From positions 1 through 17,167 of the forward strand of contig CAMWUS010000007.1 of assembly GCA_947177495.1 (NCBI GenBank): DNA of 17,167 nt, in the 5' to 3' direction. A model generated the notes under the pieces. The model ran no database searches, was not told the DNA's origin, and saw nothing but the letters and a program-made list of their open reading frames with translations. Origin of the DNA: an uncultured Clostridia bacterium (GTDB lineage Bacteria > Bacillota > Clostridia > Christensenellales > Borkfalkiaceae). Position numbers and translations under genes: made by a program. Shown piece by piece: positions 5,075-12,121 of this stretch; within the stretch, counting starts at the first letter, position 1; each line of letters opens with the position of its first letter.

Positions 5075-6201
5075 TTCTTTTCCCGAGCGCAAAGGAGGTA
5101 CAACCGAGCCAAAACACCATTGCGCCAAAATCGGCATTTCATTTCACTAAAAAGGAGATTAAACAAATGCCGAAAGAATTTCAAAATCTAATTACTATCG
5201 AACTTCCCGTTCCCGTGCGGCAGAAGTCCAACGGAGTTTTTGAAGCGCGCTTGCGCAAATTCGGATTGAACCTTGCCGTTTCGTCAAAAGACTACGAAAA
5301 GCTGAAACCGAAATTCCTCGCCGCGCTCGCAAGCTCCAAATTGCCGACGCAGGGAGAAGCTGCCGAACTCGCCGAACCCGCGGGCGCGCCGCTCTTCGAA
5401 ACGGTCGCTCTCCGTTGGTTCGAGCTCAAACGTCCGACGGTCAAGCAAGGAACGATCACGTTTTACGAAAGCCTTTTCCGTGCAAGCTTATTGCCTGCGT
5501 TCGCAGGGCGGAGCATTGACGGAATCCGTCAATCGGACATTCAGAGCGTTATAAACGACTACATAGAAGCGGGAAAGCCGAGAACGGCGACGAAGGTATT
5601 CCAAACGATGAAAGCCATATTCGATTTTGCGGTGGGCGACGACCTCTTGGAGAAATCGCCCATGCGCTTATTGAAGCCGCCGAAGTACGAGGAAAAGAAC
5701 GGCTGCGCTTTGACGCGGGCGGAAGAGCGCGAGCTCATCGAGCTTATCACGGCGAGCGAATGTGCACCCGAAGTGAAAAACGCGCTCGTGTTTCTGCTCT
5801 ATACGGGAATCCGTCGGAGCGAGCTTGCGAGCGCTTGTATCGAGGGCGAGTTCGTTTCCGTGGTATGCTCGAAAATGCGGAAAGGCTATCAGGAGCGGAG
5901 AAGGCTCATTCCCATTACGCCCATGCTTGCACGGTGGCTCCCTGCAATGAACCTCGACACGTTGCGCACGGTAAATCCCGACGTTCTCACGCAGGCGATG
6001 AAGCGGCTCATGCCCAACCACCACCTGCACGAACTGCGGCACACGTTCATTACAAGAGCGCAAGAATGTTCGGTCCCCCGCGAGGTTGTTTCCGTATGGG
6101 CGGGACACGCCGCCGACGGAACGCAGACGAGCAACGTTTACACGCATTTCGGCACGGAATTTATGCTGAAAGAAGGACGAAAGGTTATATATAACCTTTA
6201 A
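5062..6201 (+). CDS. int: Tyrosine recombinase (site-specific integrase)
   Basis: Catalyses integration and excision of the element. Numbering is for 379 residues from TTG 5062. The N-terminal part (about 27-95) resembles the arm-site-binding region of tRNA-targeting integrases (FTKKEIKQMPKEFQN). Residues 110-200 are the core-binding SAM-like domain. The catalytic domain follows: Arg251 in TGIRRSE, a beta-hairpin Lys around 271-274, His323 and Arg326 in HELRH, His349 in WAGHA, and nucleophile Tyr360 in SNVYTHF; all are present, so it should be active. The start is uncertain: TTG 5062 has no good ribosome site but keeps the family-like N-terminus; ATG 5167 has AAAGGAG at 9 nt but would drop it; a frameshift from the 46-residue ORF is a third route. 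It ends 108 nt from tRNA-Gln. Confidence 0.93.
   Translation: MGNVILFPSAKEVQPSQNTIAPKSAFHFTKKEIKQMPKEFQNLITIELPVPVRQKSNGVFEARLRKFGLNLAVSSKDYEKLKPKFLAALASSKLPTQGEAAELAEPAGAPLFETVALRWFELKRPTVKQGTITFYESLFRASLLPAFAGRSIDGIRQSDIQSVINDYIEAGKPRTATKVFQTMKAIFDFAVGDDLLEKSPMRLLKPPKYEEKNGCALTRAEERELIELITASECAPEVKNALVFLLYTGIRRSELASACIEGEFVSVVCSKMRKGYQERRRLIPITPMLARWLPAMNLDTLRTVNPDVLTQAMKRLMPNHHLHELRHTFITRAQECSVPREVVSVWAGHAADGTQTSNVYTHFGTEFMLKEGRKVIYNL
6180..6199. repeat. Perfect 20-bp palindrome at the integrase 3' end
   Basis: AAAGGTTATATATAACCTTT is its own reverse complement and spans the last integrase codons and the first base of its stop. With no U-run it is not a typical terminator. It may be a protein-binding site near the attachment region. 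Confidence 0.7.
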
Positions 6202-6224
6202 GCGTGGAGCTTTCGGACGGGTTG

Positions 6225-6245
6225 GTCCCCAAAAAGTCCCCAAAA
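6225..6245. repeat. Paired 10-bp direct repeats GTCCCCAAAA
   Basis: GTCCCCAAAA occurs at 6225-6234 and 6236-6245, an 11-bp period (one helical turn), between the integrase and the tRNA. Short phased direct repeats in this place are typical of integrase arm-type sites; that role is inferred. Confidence 0.5.
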
Positions 6246-6249
6246 TGCA

Positions 6250-6307
6250 AAAAATCGGCACTACATATTGCGTTTACCTCTCTAAAATAACCACAATATA
6301 TAGTGCC
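6250..6307 (-). terminator. Terminator of tRNA-Gln transcript
   Basis: On the minus strand GGCACTATATATTG (6294-6307) pairs with CAATATGTAGTGCC (6257-6270), 13 of 14 bp, around a 23-nt loop, then GATTTTTT. It begins 2 nt past the encoded CCA end. Confidence 0.75.
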
Positions 6308-6309
6308 TT

Positions 6310-6384
6310 TGGCTGGGGTAGCTGGATTCGAACCAACGAATGACGGAGTCAGAGTCCGTTGCCTTACCGCTTGGCGACACCCCA
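6310..6384 (-). tRNA. trnQ: tRNA-Gln (anticodon CTG)
   Basis: Complete cloverleaf on the minus strand. The acceptor TGGGGTG pairs with TACCCCA; the D arm is GCC/GGC; the anticodon stem ACGGA/TCCGT holds loop CTCTGAC, so the anticodon is CTG and reads CAG; the T arm is GTTGG-TTCGAAT-CCAGC. The discriminator is G and CCA is encoded (6310-6312). It is the probable attachment target of the neighbouring integrase, whose element lies on the tRNA 3' side and leaves the gene intact. A good promoter lies upstream and a terminator just downstream. Confidence 0.95.
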
Positions 6385-6415
6385 ATGTCAATATTTAACT
6401 TGCTTTTGCTCGTTT

Positions 6416-6444
6416 ATTTTACCAAACAAGAGCGAATTTATCAA
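6416..6444 (-). promoter_or_regulatory. Promoter of tRNA-Gln
   Basis: On the minus strand TTGATA (6439-6444), 17 nt, TAAAAT (6416-6421) with an extended TGG. The tRNA 5' end is about 31 nt downstream. Confidence 0.75.
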
Positions 6445-6547
6445 GCGTTTTTTAAGTGTTTTTCAAAATTATTCGGAAATTTTTTTGCGGCGCATATTTT
6501 ACCGTTCTGAGCTTATCGTTTGCGCAGTATATTATTAATCTTTTATC

Positions 6548-6576
6548 TTGCATTTTCGGCGTGTTTATGTTAAAAT
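6548..6576 (+). promoter_or_regulatory. Promoter of the small membrane protein gene
   Basis: TTGCAT (6548-6553), 17-nt spacer, TAAAAT (6571-6576); the start codon is 22 nt further on. The rest of 6386-6547 is AT-rich and shows nothing besides the tRNA promoter. Confidence 0.55.
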
Positions 6577-6598
6577 GGCGTTATAGGGTGTAATATAC

Positions 6599-6829
6599 AT
6601 GAAAGAAAAAATATTCTTATTTTTATTTGCGGTTACGCTGGGGGGGACGGTGCTGTGCGCGCTGTCATACGGCGTGCTCCAAATTATCGTGTTTTGTAAC
6701 GCAGTCGGCGCGGGGGCGGTTTACGACAGAATCTTGCTCGTGCGGGATATATGTTTCAATGCGTTTTTGATTTTGGGAGTATTGACGGCGATTTCGGGTT
6801 TTCTGTATTTCAAAATCATTAAGAAATAG
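6599..6829 (+). CDS. Two-helix membrane protein, 76 residues
   Basis: Residues about 4-33 and 48-73 form two hydrophobic helices (FLFLFAVTLGGTVLCALSYG; FNAFLILGVLTAISGFLYF) joined by a short loop with Asp and Arg, and the chain ends with a Lys pair on the cytoplasmic side. The ribosome site is modest (AGGGTG, 8 nt before the ATG), with a promoter about 22 nt upstream. No family recognised. It is the first host gene next to the tRNA and is followed 54 nt later by the pyrophosphatase-like gene, with which it may share a transcript. Confidence 0.65.
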   Translation: MKEKIFLFLFAVTLGGTVLCALSYGVLQIIVFCNAVGAGAVYDRILLVRDICFNAFLILGVLTAISGFLYFKIIKK

Positions 6830-6883
6830 CTGGGATTTGGCGAATGAATATCATTCTATAAGTGAAAAGAAATAGGGGAAAGT

Positions 6884-7222
6884 ATGCAAGAAGAGTTTTG
6901 GGTGTTGCTCGATAACATGGTGGAAGAGTCGCAAATTGTGATTGATAGACCGAAGGGGAGCCACCATCCGCGGTATCCGCAATGTATCTACGAAGTCGAT
7001 TACGGATATTTGCAGAACACCACCTCAATGGACGGTGCGGGGATAGACGTATGGGTAGGAACAGGCGACAAAAAAGTGGTGGGGATTGTTTGTACGGTCG
7101 ACCTCATGAAACGCGATTCCGAAATAAAAATTTTAATCGGTTGCAACGAAGAGGAGATAGCCTATATCGAAAAATTCCATAATGAGTCGCAGTACATGAA
7201 GGGAATGCTAATACGCAGATAA
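6884..7222 (+). CDS. Short divergent inorganic-pyrophosphatase-fold protein
   Basis: A 112-residue protein, about two thirds of a normal family I soluble pyrophosphatase. The core is recognisable: IDRPKG corresponds to IEIPKG of the neighbouring Ppa, YEVDYGYL to YPANYGFI, and DGAGIDVWVG to DGDPLDVLVL. Of the metal-binding aspartates, Asp50 and Asp55 and the later pair Asp73/Asp78 are kept, but the middle Asp of DGDPxD is Ala52, and the C-terminal helical part of Ppa is replaced by a short end (FHNESQYMKGMLIRR). Similar short proteins occur in Clostridia and are often labelled inorganic pyrophosphatase; activity is unproven and another phosphate-ester substrate is possible. It is convergent with ppa and shares paired terminators with it. 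Confidence 0.8.
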   Translation: MQEEFWVLLDNMVEESQIVIDRPKGSHHPRYPQCIYEVDYGYLQNTTSMDGAGIDVWVGTGDKKVVGIVCTVDLMKRDSEIKILIGCNEEEIAYIEKFHNESQYMKGMLIRR

Positions 7223-7256
7223 AAAAGCTTTCGGGAAGATTTCCCGAAAGCTTTTT
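7222..7256 (+). terminator. Terminator of the pyrophosphatase-like gene
   Basis: AAAAGCTTTCGGGAA pairs with TTCCCGAAAGCTTTT around a 3-nt loop, ending in a U-run. It directly follows the stop codon and is symmetrical enough to work on both strands. Confidence 0.9.
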
Positions 7257-7266
7257 ATTGCAACCT

Positions 7267-7293
7267 AAAACCCCGCGACTATCGCGGGGTTTT
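7267..7293. terminator. Bidirectional terminator downstream of ppa
   Basis: AAAACCCCGCG (7267-7277) pairs with CGCGGGGTTTT (7283-7293), loop of 5. It lies 10 nt past the ppa stop and with the preceding hairpin insulates the convergent genes. Confidence 0.88.
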
Positions 7294-7302
7294 GCTATAA
7301 AT

Positions 7303-7833
7303 TTATTTCTTGTACGTTTCGTTATATTTTTCCAAGCATTTTCTGACAATTTCGATTGCTTCGTATTTATGGGATATCTCTTTCACGGTAGTGGTTTTAT
7401 GCTCCAACATTTTATACACTTCGAAGAAGTGCATCATTTCCTCGAAGATATGCTTCGGCAATTCCTTAATGTCGTAGTAGTGCTTATAATTGGGGTCGTT
7501 TAAGGGAACCGCGATGATTTTTTCGTCCAGTTCTCCGCCGTCAATCATCTTAATAACGCCTATCGGGGTACAGGTAACGAGCGTCATGGGGAAGATCGGT
7601 TCATTGCACAGTACAAGCACGTCCAAGGGGTCGCCGTCGTCGGCAAGCGTGCGCGGAATAAACCCGTAATTCGCGGGATAAACGGTGGAGGTGTACAGCA
7701 CGCGGTCGAGGCGTAAAAGCCCCGTTTCCTTGTCGAGTTCGTATTTTGCCTTGCTGCCCTTGGGGATTTCGATAAGCGCTTCGAATTTGTTTTCGGTTAT
7801 TCTCTTTTCGTCGATATCGTGCCAAATATTCAT
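7303..7833 (-). CDS. ppa: Inorganic pyrophosphatase, family I
   Basis: Cytoplasmic Mg-dependent enzyme that hydrolyses pyrophosphate to two phosphates, pulling biosynthetic reactions forward. Its 176 residues match the usual bacterial length. Visible active-site elements are IEIPKGSKAKYE (residues 22-33), YPANYGFI (52-59), the signature Asp66-Gly-Asp68-Pro-Leu-Asp71, and Asp98 with Asp103-Glu-Lys105. The start at 7833 has AGGAG at about 7 nt, and a promoter lies 39 nt upstream. It is a single-gene transcript, convergent with the short paralogue. The assignment is secure by motif. Confidence 0.97.
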   Translation of the reverse strand: MNIWHDIDEKRITENKFEALIEIPKGSKAKYELDKETGLLRLDRVLYTSTVYPANYGFIPRTLADDGDPLDVLVLCNEPIFPMTLVTCTPIGVIKMIDGGELDEKIIAVPLNDPNYKHYYDIKELPKHIFEEMMHFFEVYKMLEHKTTTVKEISHKYEAIEIVRKCLEKYNETYKK

Positions 7834-7871
7834 GCTTTTCTCCTCGTTGAATTCACAAGTAAGTCTTTTTC

Positions 7872-7899
7872 ATTATAACATAGCAATGCAAAAAATCAA
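7872..7899 (-). promoter_or_regulatory. Promoter of ppa
   Basis: On the minus strand TTGATT (7894-7899), 16 nt, TATAAT (7872-7877) preceded by TGT, an extended -10. Confidence 0.8.
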
Positions 7900-7979
7900 A
7901 GATTTTTTTGTGGTGCTATCGCGCCGCTGTTTTGCATGCGCAAAACGCATTAAAGTTTGAATACGGCGCTCACAAACCC

Positions 7980-8008
7980 TTGCAAGCAAGTTTGTTCGCT
8001 TGTATTAT
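7980..8008 (+). promoter_or_regulatory. Possible upstream promoter of the two-component operon
   Basis: TTGCAA (7980-7985), 17 nt, TATTAT (8003-8008). It would give a leader of about 130 nt to the regulator gene. Upstream, GTTTTGC/GCAAAAC (7929-7946) forms a small hairpin. Confidence 0.35.
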
Positions 8009-8087
8009 AAACCATTTTGATTTTACTGTAAAGCGGTTATGCCGTAAAATAATAATTTCATGCGTCGGTTTTCGTTTGCGGGCAAAA

Positions 8088-8131
8088 TTTAAGGAATTGT
8101 TAAAGATTTTTATATGAAAAAATGGTATAAT
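8088..8131 (+). promoter_or_regulatory. Autoregulated promoter of the response-regulator operon
   Basis: Extended -10 TGG-TATAAT (8126-8131) without a good -35. In its place two phased direct repeats stand upstream, TTTAAGG (8088-8094) and GTTAAAGA (8099-8106), with TTAA 11 bp apart. The same pair recurs before the transporter operon, which points to binding by the OmpR-type regulator and positive autoregulation. Confidence 0.7.
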
Positions 8132-8148
8132 TGATAGAGAGGTACTTT

Positions 8149-8829
8149 ATGAAATATCATTGCCTTATCATCGACGACGAAAAAGTGCTTGCCGACAGTA
8201 CGGCGGAATACTTCAACCTGTTCGGCGTGAACACGGTTGCCGTTTACGGCGTGGACGGATGCCGTCAGTTTTTTCAAGACAATACCGCCGAGCTCATTTT
8301 ACTCGACATCAACTTGGGTGACGGGAGCGGTTTGGATTTGTGTAAACGCTTGCGGGAAACGACGAACATTCCCATTTTGTTTATTTCGGCGCGGACAAGC
8401 GACGACGATAAAATCGTTGCGCTGAATATCGGCGGGGACGACTACGTGCAAAAGCCGTATTCGCTCGGCGTTTTGCTTGCAAAGGTGAAAGCCGTATTAA
8501 AGCGTTACGGCGGGGCGGCAAGCACCGAGTATTCGGACGGATATTTGACGGTCGATTTTAGAGCCAAGCAAGTGAAGGTGAACGACGAGGTGATAAAGCT
8601 GACCGCGCTTGAATTTAAACTTCTTGCCTACCTCATGGACAACAAGGGCAAAGTTATTTCGAAAAAGGAGCTTTTCGAAAAGGTTTGGGAAGATAAATTC
8701 ACGGGCGACGGAACGCTGAACGTGCACATCCGCAGACTGCGCGAGGCGATAGAAATCAACCCGAACGAGCCGAAATATATCGTTACTGTTTGGGGCGACG
8801 GCTATCGGTTTACGGGAGGCAACGAATGA
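8149..8829 (+). CDS. OmpR/PhoB-family response regulator
   Basis: A 226-residue two-domain transcription factor. The receiver domain (residues 3-115) has Asp9/Asp10, the phosphoacceptor Asp53 (LLDINLG), Ser81 in place of the usual Thr/Ser switch residue, and Lys102 in QKPYS. The winged-helix DNA-binding domain (about 130-222) shows LTALEFKLLAYL and the recognition-helix region LNVHIRRLREAI, ending GDGYRF. The start at 8149 is used because AGAGAGG lies 6 nt upstream; the TTG frame start at 8131 overlaps the promoter -10. Its stop overlaps the kinase start as ATGA. Its likely targets are the TTTAAG/GTTAAAGA repeats before this operon and before the transporter operon. Confidence 0.95.
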   Translation: MKYHCLIIDDEKVLADSTAEYFNLFGVNTVAVYGVDGCRQFFQDNTAELILLDINLGDGSGLDLCKRLRETTNIPILFISARTSDDDKIVALNIGGDDYVQKPYSLGVLLAKVKAVLKRYGGAASTEYSDGYLTVDFRAKQVKVNDEVIKLTALEFKLLAYLMDNKGKVISKKELFEKVWEDKFTGDGTLNVHIRRLREAIEINPNEPKYIVTVWGDGYRFTGGNE

Positions 8830-10109
8830 AAAGGCAATTCTTTTTGATCGGGCTTGTATTCGTGCTGATGGCCGAAGTGATTGCGCTGATTGTGTTCGCT
8901 CTACAAACGCCCGACTTCCCGCAGGACACGGTTGCGGTGAGCGAGGTTCTGCAATCGGTAACGAAAGACTTTGGTTCTCTCGAAAAACACAATAACGCCA
9001 CCGCGCTTGACTACGTTGTAATAGATAACGGGGGAGCCGTGATATATAAAACGCGTGAGGGGCTTTCCGAAAGCGTGAACGAGGCCATTACGCATAGGGA
9101 TACCATGCTTGATATTACCGTCGAGGGCGTGGTTGTCGGGAAAGTGATTATTTATAACGACGGGGCGCAAACGCTGCAAGCGCAAAAGCAAACGGCAATC
9201 GCAATACTGTCGGTTGCAATCGTACTCGAATGCGCAATTTGCGTCGGCTACGCCGTGTATTTGTACGCTACCGTCGTTCGACCGTTCCGCAAGCTAAAAG
9301 GCTTTGCTGAGCGCGTTGCGGGCGGCAACCTCGATATCCCGCTTCAAATGGATCGGCGCAATTTGTTCGGCGCGTTTACCGAGAGTTTCGACATTATGCG
9401 GAGCGAACTCAAAAAAGCGCGCCTTGCCGAAGCGCAGGCACAGCAAAGCAAAAAGGAACTCGTTGCAAAGCTTTCGCACGATATCAAGACGCCCGTTGCA
9501 AGCATGAAAGCTGTTTCCGAAGTGGGGCTTGCCGTTGCGAAGAGCGAAAAAGATAAAGCAAACTATACGCAAATTATCGGCAAAGCCGATCAGATAAATA
9601 TGCTTGTGACCAACCTGTTTACGGCAACGCTCGAGGAGCTGCAACAGCTCACCGTAACCCCTGCGAATATAGAAAGCAAGCAGGTGAAAACCATGCTCGA
9701 AAACGCCGACTACCTGCACCGTGCAAATATTCCCGATATTCCCGAATGTTTGGTATATGCCGACGGGTTGAGATTGCAACAGGTGTTCGATAATATTTTT
9801 GCCAACTCGTACAAATATGCCAAGACGGAGATAGCCGTAACGGCGGAGAAAACCGACGACCGCATTTGCATTGCGATAGAGGATTTCGGCGGCGGGGTGC
9901 CGCAGGACGAGCTACCCGTACTCAAAGAAAAGTTTAAGCGGGGCAGTAATTCCGCGAACACCGAGGGCGCGGGCTTGGGGCTGTTTATTTCCGATTACTT
10001 TATGAAGGAGATGAACGGCGAATTAAATCTCGAAAACGGCGCACACGGGTTAAAGGTGACAGTATGCTTGTCGCTGAGTGGTTCTTCGACTTACAAAGGA
10101 GCGATATGA
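8826..10109 (+). CDS. Sensor histidine kinase
   Basis: A 427-residue membrane sensor. The start at 8826 overlaps the regulator stop as ATGA. Membrane helices at about 6-27 and 125-148 enclose an extracytoplasmic domain of about 100 residues with small-domain beta character (YVVIDNGGAVIYK). A HAMP linker (about 149-200) follows, then the HisKA dimerisation helix with phosphorylated His218 in LSHDIKTP. The ATPase domain has Asn323 and Asn327 (N box), Asp353-x-Gly (G1, EDFGGG) and GAGLGL at 381-386 (G2). The true sensor domain, rather than the very short loop of BceS-type kinases, suggests that it senses a ligand or membrane state itself. Partner of the preceding regulator. Confidence 0.95.
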   Translation: MKRQFFLIGLVFVLMAEVIALIVFALQTPDFPQDTVAVSEVLQSVTKDFGSLEKHNNATALDYVVIDNGGAVIYKTREGLSESVNEAITHRDTMLDITVEGVVVGKVIIYNDGAQTLQAQKQTAIAILSVAIVLECAICVGYAVYLYATVVRPFRKLKGFAERVAGGNLDIPLQMDRRNLFGAFTESFDIMRSELKKARLAEAQAQQSKKELVAKLSHDIKTPVASMKAVSEVGLAVAKSEKDKANYTQIIGKADQINMLVTNLFTATLEELQQLTVTPANIESKQVKTMLENADYLHRANIPDIPECLVYADGLRLQQVFDNIFANSYKYAKTEIAVTAEKTDDRICIAIEDFGGGVPQDELPVLKEKFKRGSNSANTEGAGLGLFISDYFMKEMNGELNLENGAHGLKVTVCLSLSGSSTYKGAI

Positions 10110-10783
10110 AAAAACCGATAAAAATCGTTGTTTGCGTTTTGTGTTCGCTGATACTTGCAGTCGGTTTGGTTTTAGCGATTTCTTTCGCCGTGCTTGCGGG
10201 AAAGACGAATTATATTGACGACGATTATTCTGATGTCTATACCGACGAAAAATACAGCGCTGCGGTGGGCGTGGAGAATATCGAAGTAATCACGCAGGAA
10301 GTTTCCTGCGGCTATGCCGTCTTGCAAATGTTTTCCGCGTGGAACGGCGGAAGCGTTACCGAGCAGAGCTTATTCGAGAAATACGGAAAAGTTGTGACCT
10401 CTACGGGCAATTCGTTTTGTAAGGAGTTCAATAAACAGTTCCCCGAATACCGGACGAAAATTTACAAGTATCTCAAAAACTCGGAGCTTATTGACAAGGT
10501 CTATCAAAGCCTTGCGGGCGGCATTCCCGTGCCGTTCGAATGGGCGGCAAAATATCACGACGAATGGACGCTGCATTATTCGCTTATCATTGGCATGGAT
10601 ATTGCAAACGATACCGTAAAAGTCGCAAATCCGTACGGGTATATTGAACAGTTATCCTTGAAAGAATTTTTAGATAGAACGAGTTATAAAGCATTCGAGC
10701 ATATGCCTTTCTTTTATCGGTTGGCGTTCGCGTTTGGCGTGTTTGAAAAGAATACCGTATTTATAGCGACGAAGCGCATTTAA
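10106..10783 (+). CDS. Membrane-anchored C39-like cysteine peptidase family protein
   Basis: A 225-residue protein whose start overlaps the kinase stop as ATGA, with AAAGGAG upstream, so it is part of the two-component operon. Residues 7-31 are a single N-terminal membrane helix or uncleaved signal. The rest has the pattern of peptidase C39-like domains: Gln64 and Cys68 in QEVSCGYAVLQM, His157 in LHYSLIIG, and Asn175-Pro176 in VANPYGY as the third catalytic position. It probably acts outside the membrane. Known C39 enzymes cleave double-glycine leaders of bacteriocins; the stand-alone C39-like group is less defined, so the substrate is open. A role in processing or degrading the peptide that the kinase or the ABC exporter deals with is inference from context. 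Confidence 0.78.
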   Translation: MKKPIKIVVCVLCSLILAVGLVLAISFAVLAGKTNYIDDDYSDVYTDEKYSAAVGVENIEVITQEVSCGYAVLQMFSAWNGGSVTEQSLFEKYGKVVTSTGNSFCKEFNKQFPEYRTKIYKYLKNSELIDKVYQSLAGGIPVPFEWAAKYHDEWTLHYSLIIGMDIANDTVKVANPYGYIEQLSLKEFLDRTSYKAFEHMPFFYRLAFAFGVFEKNTVFIATKRI

Positions 10784-10831
10784 GAGAAATTTAAGAAACC
10801 GTTAAAGACAGTTAAGATTTCCCATTATAAA
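10779..10831 (+). promoter_or_regulatory. Promoter and four-repeat operator of the transporter operon
   Basis: TTAA cores at 10780, 10791, 10802 and 10812 lie 11, 11 and 10 bp apart, in the repeats TTTAAGA, TTTAAGA, GTTAAAGA and GTTAAGA. They run into the -35 area of a -10 at 10826-10831 (TATAAA). Helically phased direct repeats of this kind are the usual sites of OmpR-family activators. The second and third repeats match the regulator's own promoter at 8088-8107 in 15 or 16 of 20 positions. Confidence 0.8.
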
Positions 10832-10857
10832 ATATAAGCAATAAAAGGAGGTTTTTA

Positions 10858-11352
10858 ATGAATACGAAAACGAAAATAATAAAAACCGCAAAAATTTGCA
10901 GTATCGTTTGCAAAGTCCTTTATTGTTTGGCTTGTGCGGCTTGCATCGCGTTTGTCGTTCTTGCCATAGCGCTTTCCTGCACGCACGCAATCAAATCGCT
11001 TACCGTCGGCGAAACTGCGATTTTATTTGCAACCTTGGCGCTGTATTCGTTTATGCTTGTCGGGTTACTCTGGAACGTTGAGAGAATTTTCGTAAATATC
11101 GAAAAAGAGCAAACGCCGTTTTGCGAAAGGGCGCATCACTATTTAAAAAAGGTCGGCATTTTTTTGCTCCTTACGGCTACGGTTCCCGCTCTTGTCGGAA
11201 CGACTTTATTACATACGGTAACGCCTGCAACGGAACTGAATTTTCCTATCGATTTGGGTGGGATCATTGCGGGAACCGTGCTTTTGATATTTCGTCAATT
11301 CGTTACATACGGAAAAGAGCTTGAAGACAAAAACGCTAGCTTGAAGGGATAG
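10858..11352 (+). CDS. DUF2975-type four-helix membrane protein
   Basis: A 164-residue protein with four hydrophobic helices at about 18-40, 52-73, 98-120 and 130-150. The motif between helices 2 and 3 (IFVNIEKEQTPFCERAHHYL) is characteristic of DUF2975 membrane proteins (F-x-N-I-x-x-x-x-x-PF). Family members commonly sit beside a small XRE regulator; here there is none and the gene instead leads an ABC exporter operon, 9 nt before the ATPase gene. The ribosome site AAAGGAGGT is 5 nt from the ATG. First gene behind the phased-repeat promoter, so probably induced with the transporter. Molecular function unknown. Confidence 0.8.
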   Translation: MNTKTKIIKTAKICSIVCKVLYCLACAACIAFVVLAIALSCTHAIKSLTVGETAILFATLALYSFMLVGLLWNVERIFVNIEKEQTPFCERAHHYLKKVGIFLLLTATVPALVGTTLLHTVTPATELNFPIDLGGIIAGTVLLIFRQFVTYGKELEDKNASLKG

Positions 11353-11361
11353 GGGAATTAT

Positions 11362-12120
11362 ATGCAACAAGTACTACTTAAAACCGAAAAATTATGCAAG
11401 ACGTTTTCCAACGGCGGCTTGCAACAGCACGTTTTAAAAAACATCGACTTAGAACTTTATCAGGGCGATTTTACCGTTATCATGGGCGCGAGCGGTGCGG
11501 GCAAATCTACGCTTTTATACGCGCTCTCGGGCATGGATACGCCCAGCTTGGGGACGATCACGTTCGGGGATAAAGTCATCTCCGATTTGTCGCAGGACGG
11601 GCTTGCGGTGTTCCGCCGCGACCATTGCGGATTCGTGTTTCAACAGATCTATTTGATTGACGGCATGAGCGTAATGGACAACGTACTTGCCGCGGGACTG
11701 CTTGTAAATAAAGACAAAAAGAAGCTTGTCGCAAAGGCGAAAGAGCTGTTCGCGGCGGTGGATATTTCCGAAGAAACGCAGAAGAAATTCCCCACGCAAA
11801 TTTCGGGCGGCGAAGCGCAACGGGTGGGTATCGTCCGCGCGCTTATCAACAGCCCCGAAATCCTGTTTGCGGACGAGCCTACGGGCGCGCTCAACTCCAA
11901 GACGGGGTTCGACGTTTTAGACACGCTCACGCGCTTTAACGAGCAGGGGCAGAGCGTCGTTATGGTAACGCACGATATGCGTTCGGCGCGCCGCGGCAAC
12001 CGTATTTTGTATTTGAAAGACGGCGTGATTATGGGCGAATGCGATTTGGGGAAATACTCGCACGGCGACACGGCAAGGCACGAAAAGCTTTCCGCATTTT
12101 TAAAAGAAATGGGGTGGTGA
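11362..12120 (+). CDS. ABC exporter ATP-binding protein (MacB/BceA type)
   Basis: A 252-residue ATPase. Walker A is GASGAGKS (42-49), Q-loop Gln94/Gln95 (FVFQQ), signature SGGEAQR (148-154), Walker B ILFADEP with catalytic Glu172, and H-loop His204 (VTHD). The sequence belongs to the lipoprotein/antimicrobial-peptide export group (LolD, MacB, BceA), which always works with an FtsX-type permease, as found in the next gene only 1 nt downstream. It powers movement or extraction of a substrate at the membrane. Regulated with DUF2975 by the phased-repeat promoter. Confidence 0.95.
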   Translation: MQQVLLKTEKLCKTFSNGGLQQHVLKNIDLELYQGDFTVIMGASGAGKSTLLYALSGMDTPSLGTITFGDKVISDLSQDGLAVFRRDHCGFVFQQIYLIDGMSVMDNVLAAGLLVNKDKKKLVAKAKELFAAVDISEETQKKFPTQISGGEAQRVGIVRALINSPEILFADEPTGALNSKTGFDVLDTLTRFNEQGQSVVMVTHDMRSARRGNRILYLKDGVIMGECDLGKYSHGDTARHEKLSAFLKEMGW

Positions 12121-12121
12121 C

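Noticed and set aside
5091..5099. AAAGGAGGT as a ribosome site for the integrase
   Set aside because: No ATG, GTG or TTG occurs in the integrase frame at usable distance; the bases read as Ala-Lys-Glu-Val codons.
8131..8148. TTG start for the response regulator at 8131
   Set aside because: The TTG follows directly on the TATAAT and would lie upstream of the transcript start; ATG 8149 has AGAGAGG at good spacing.
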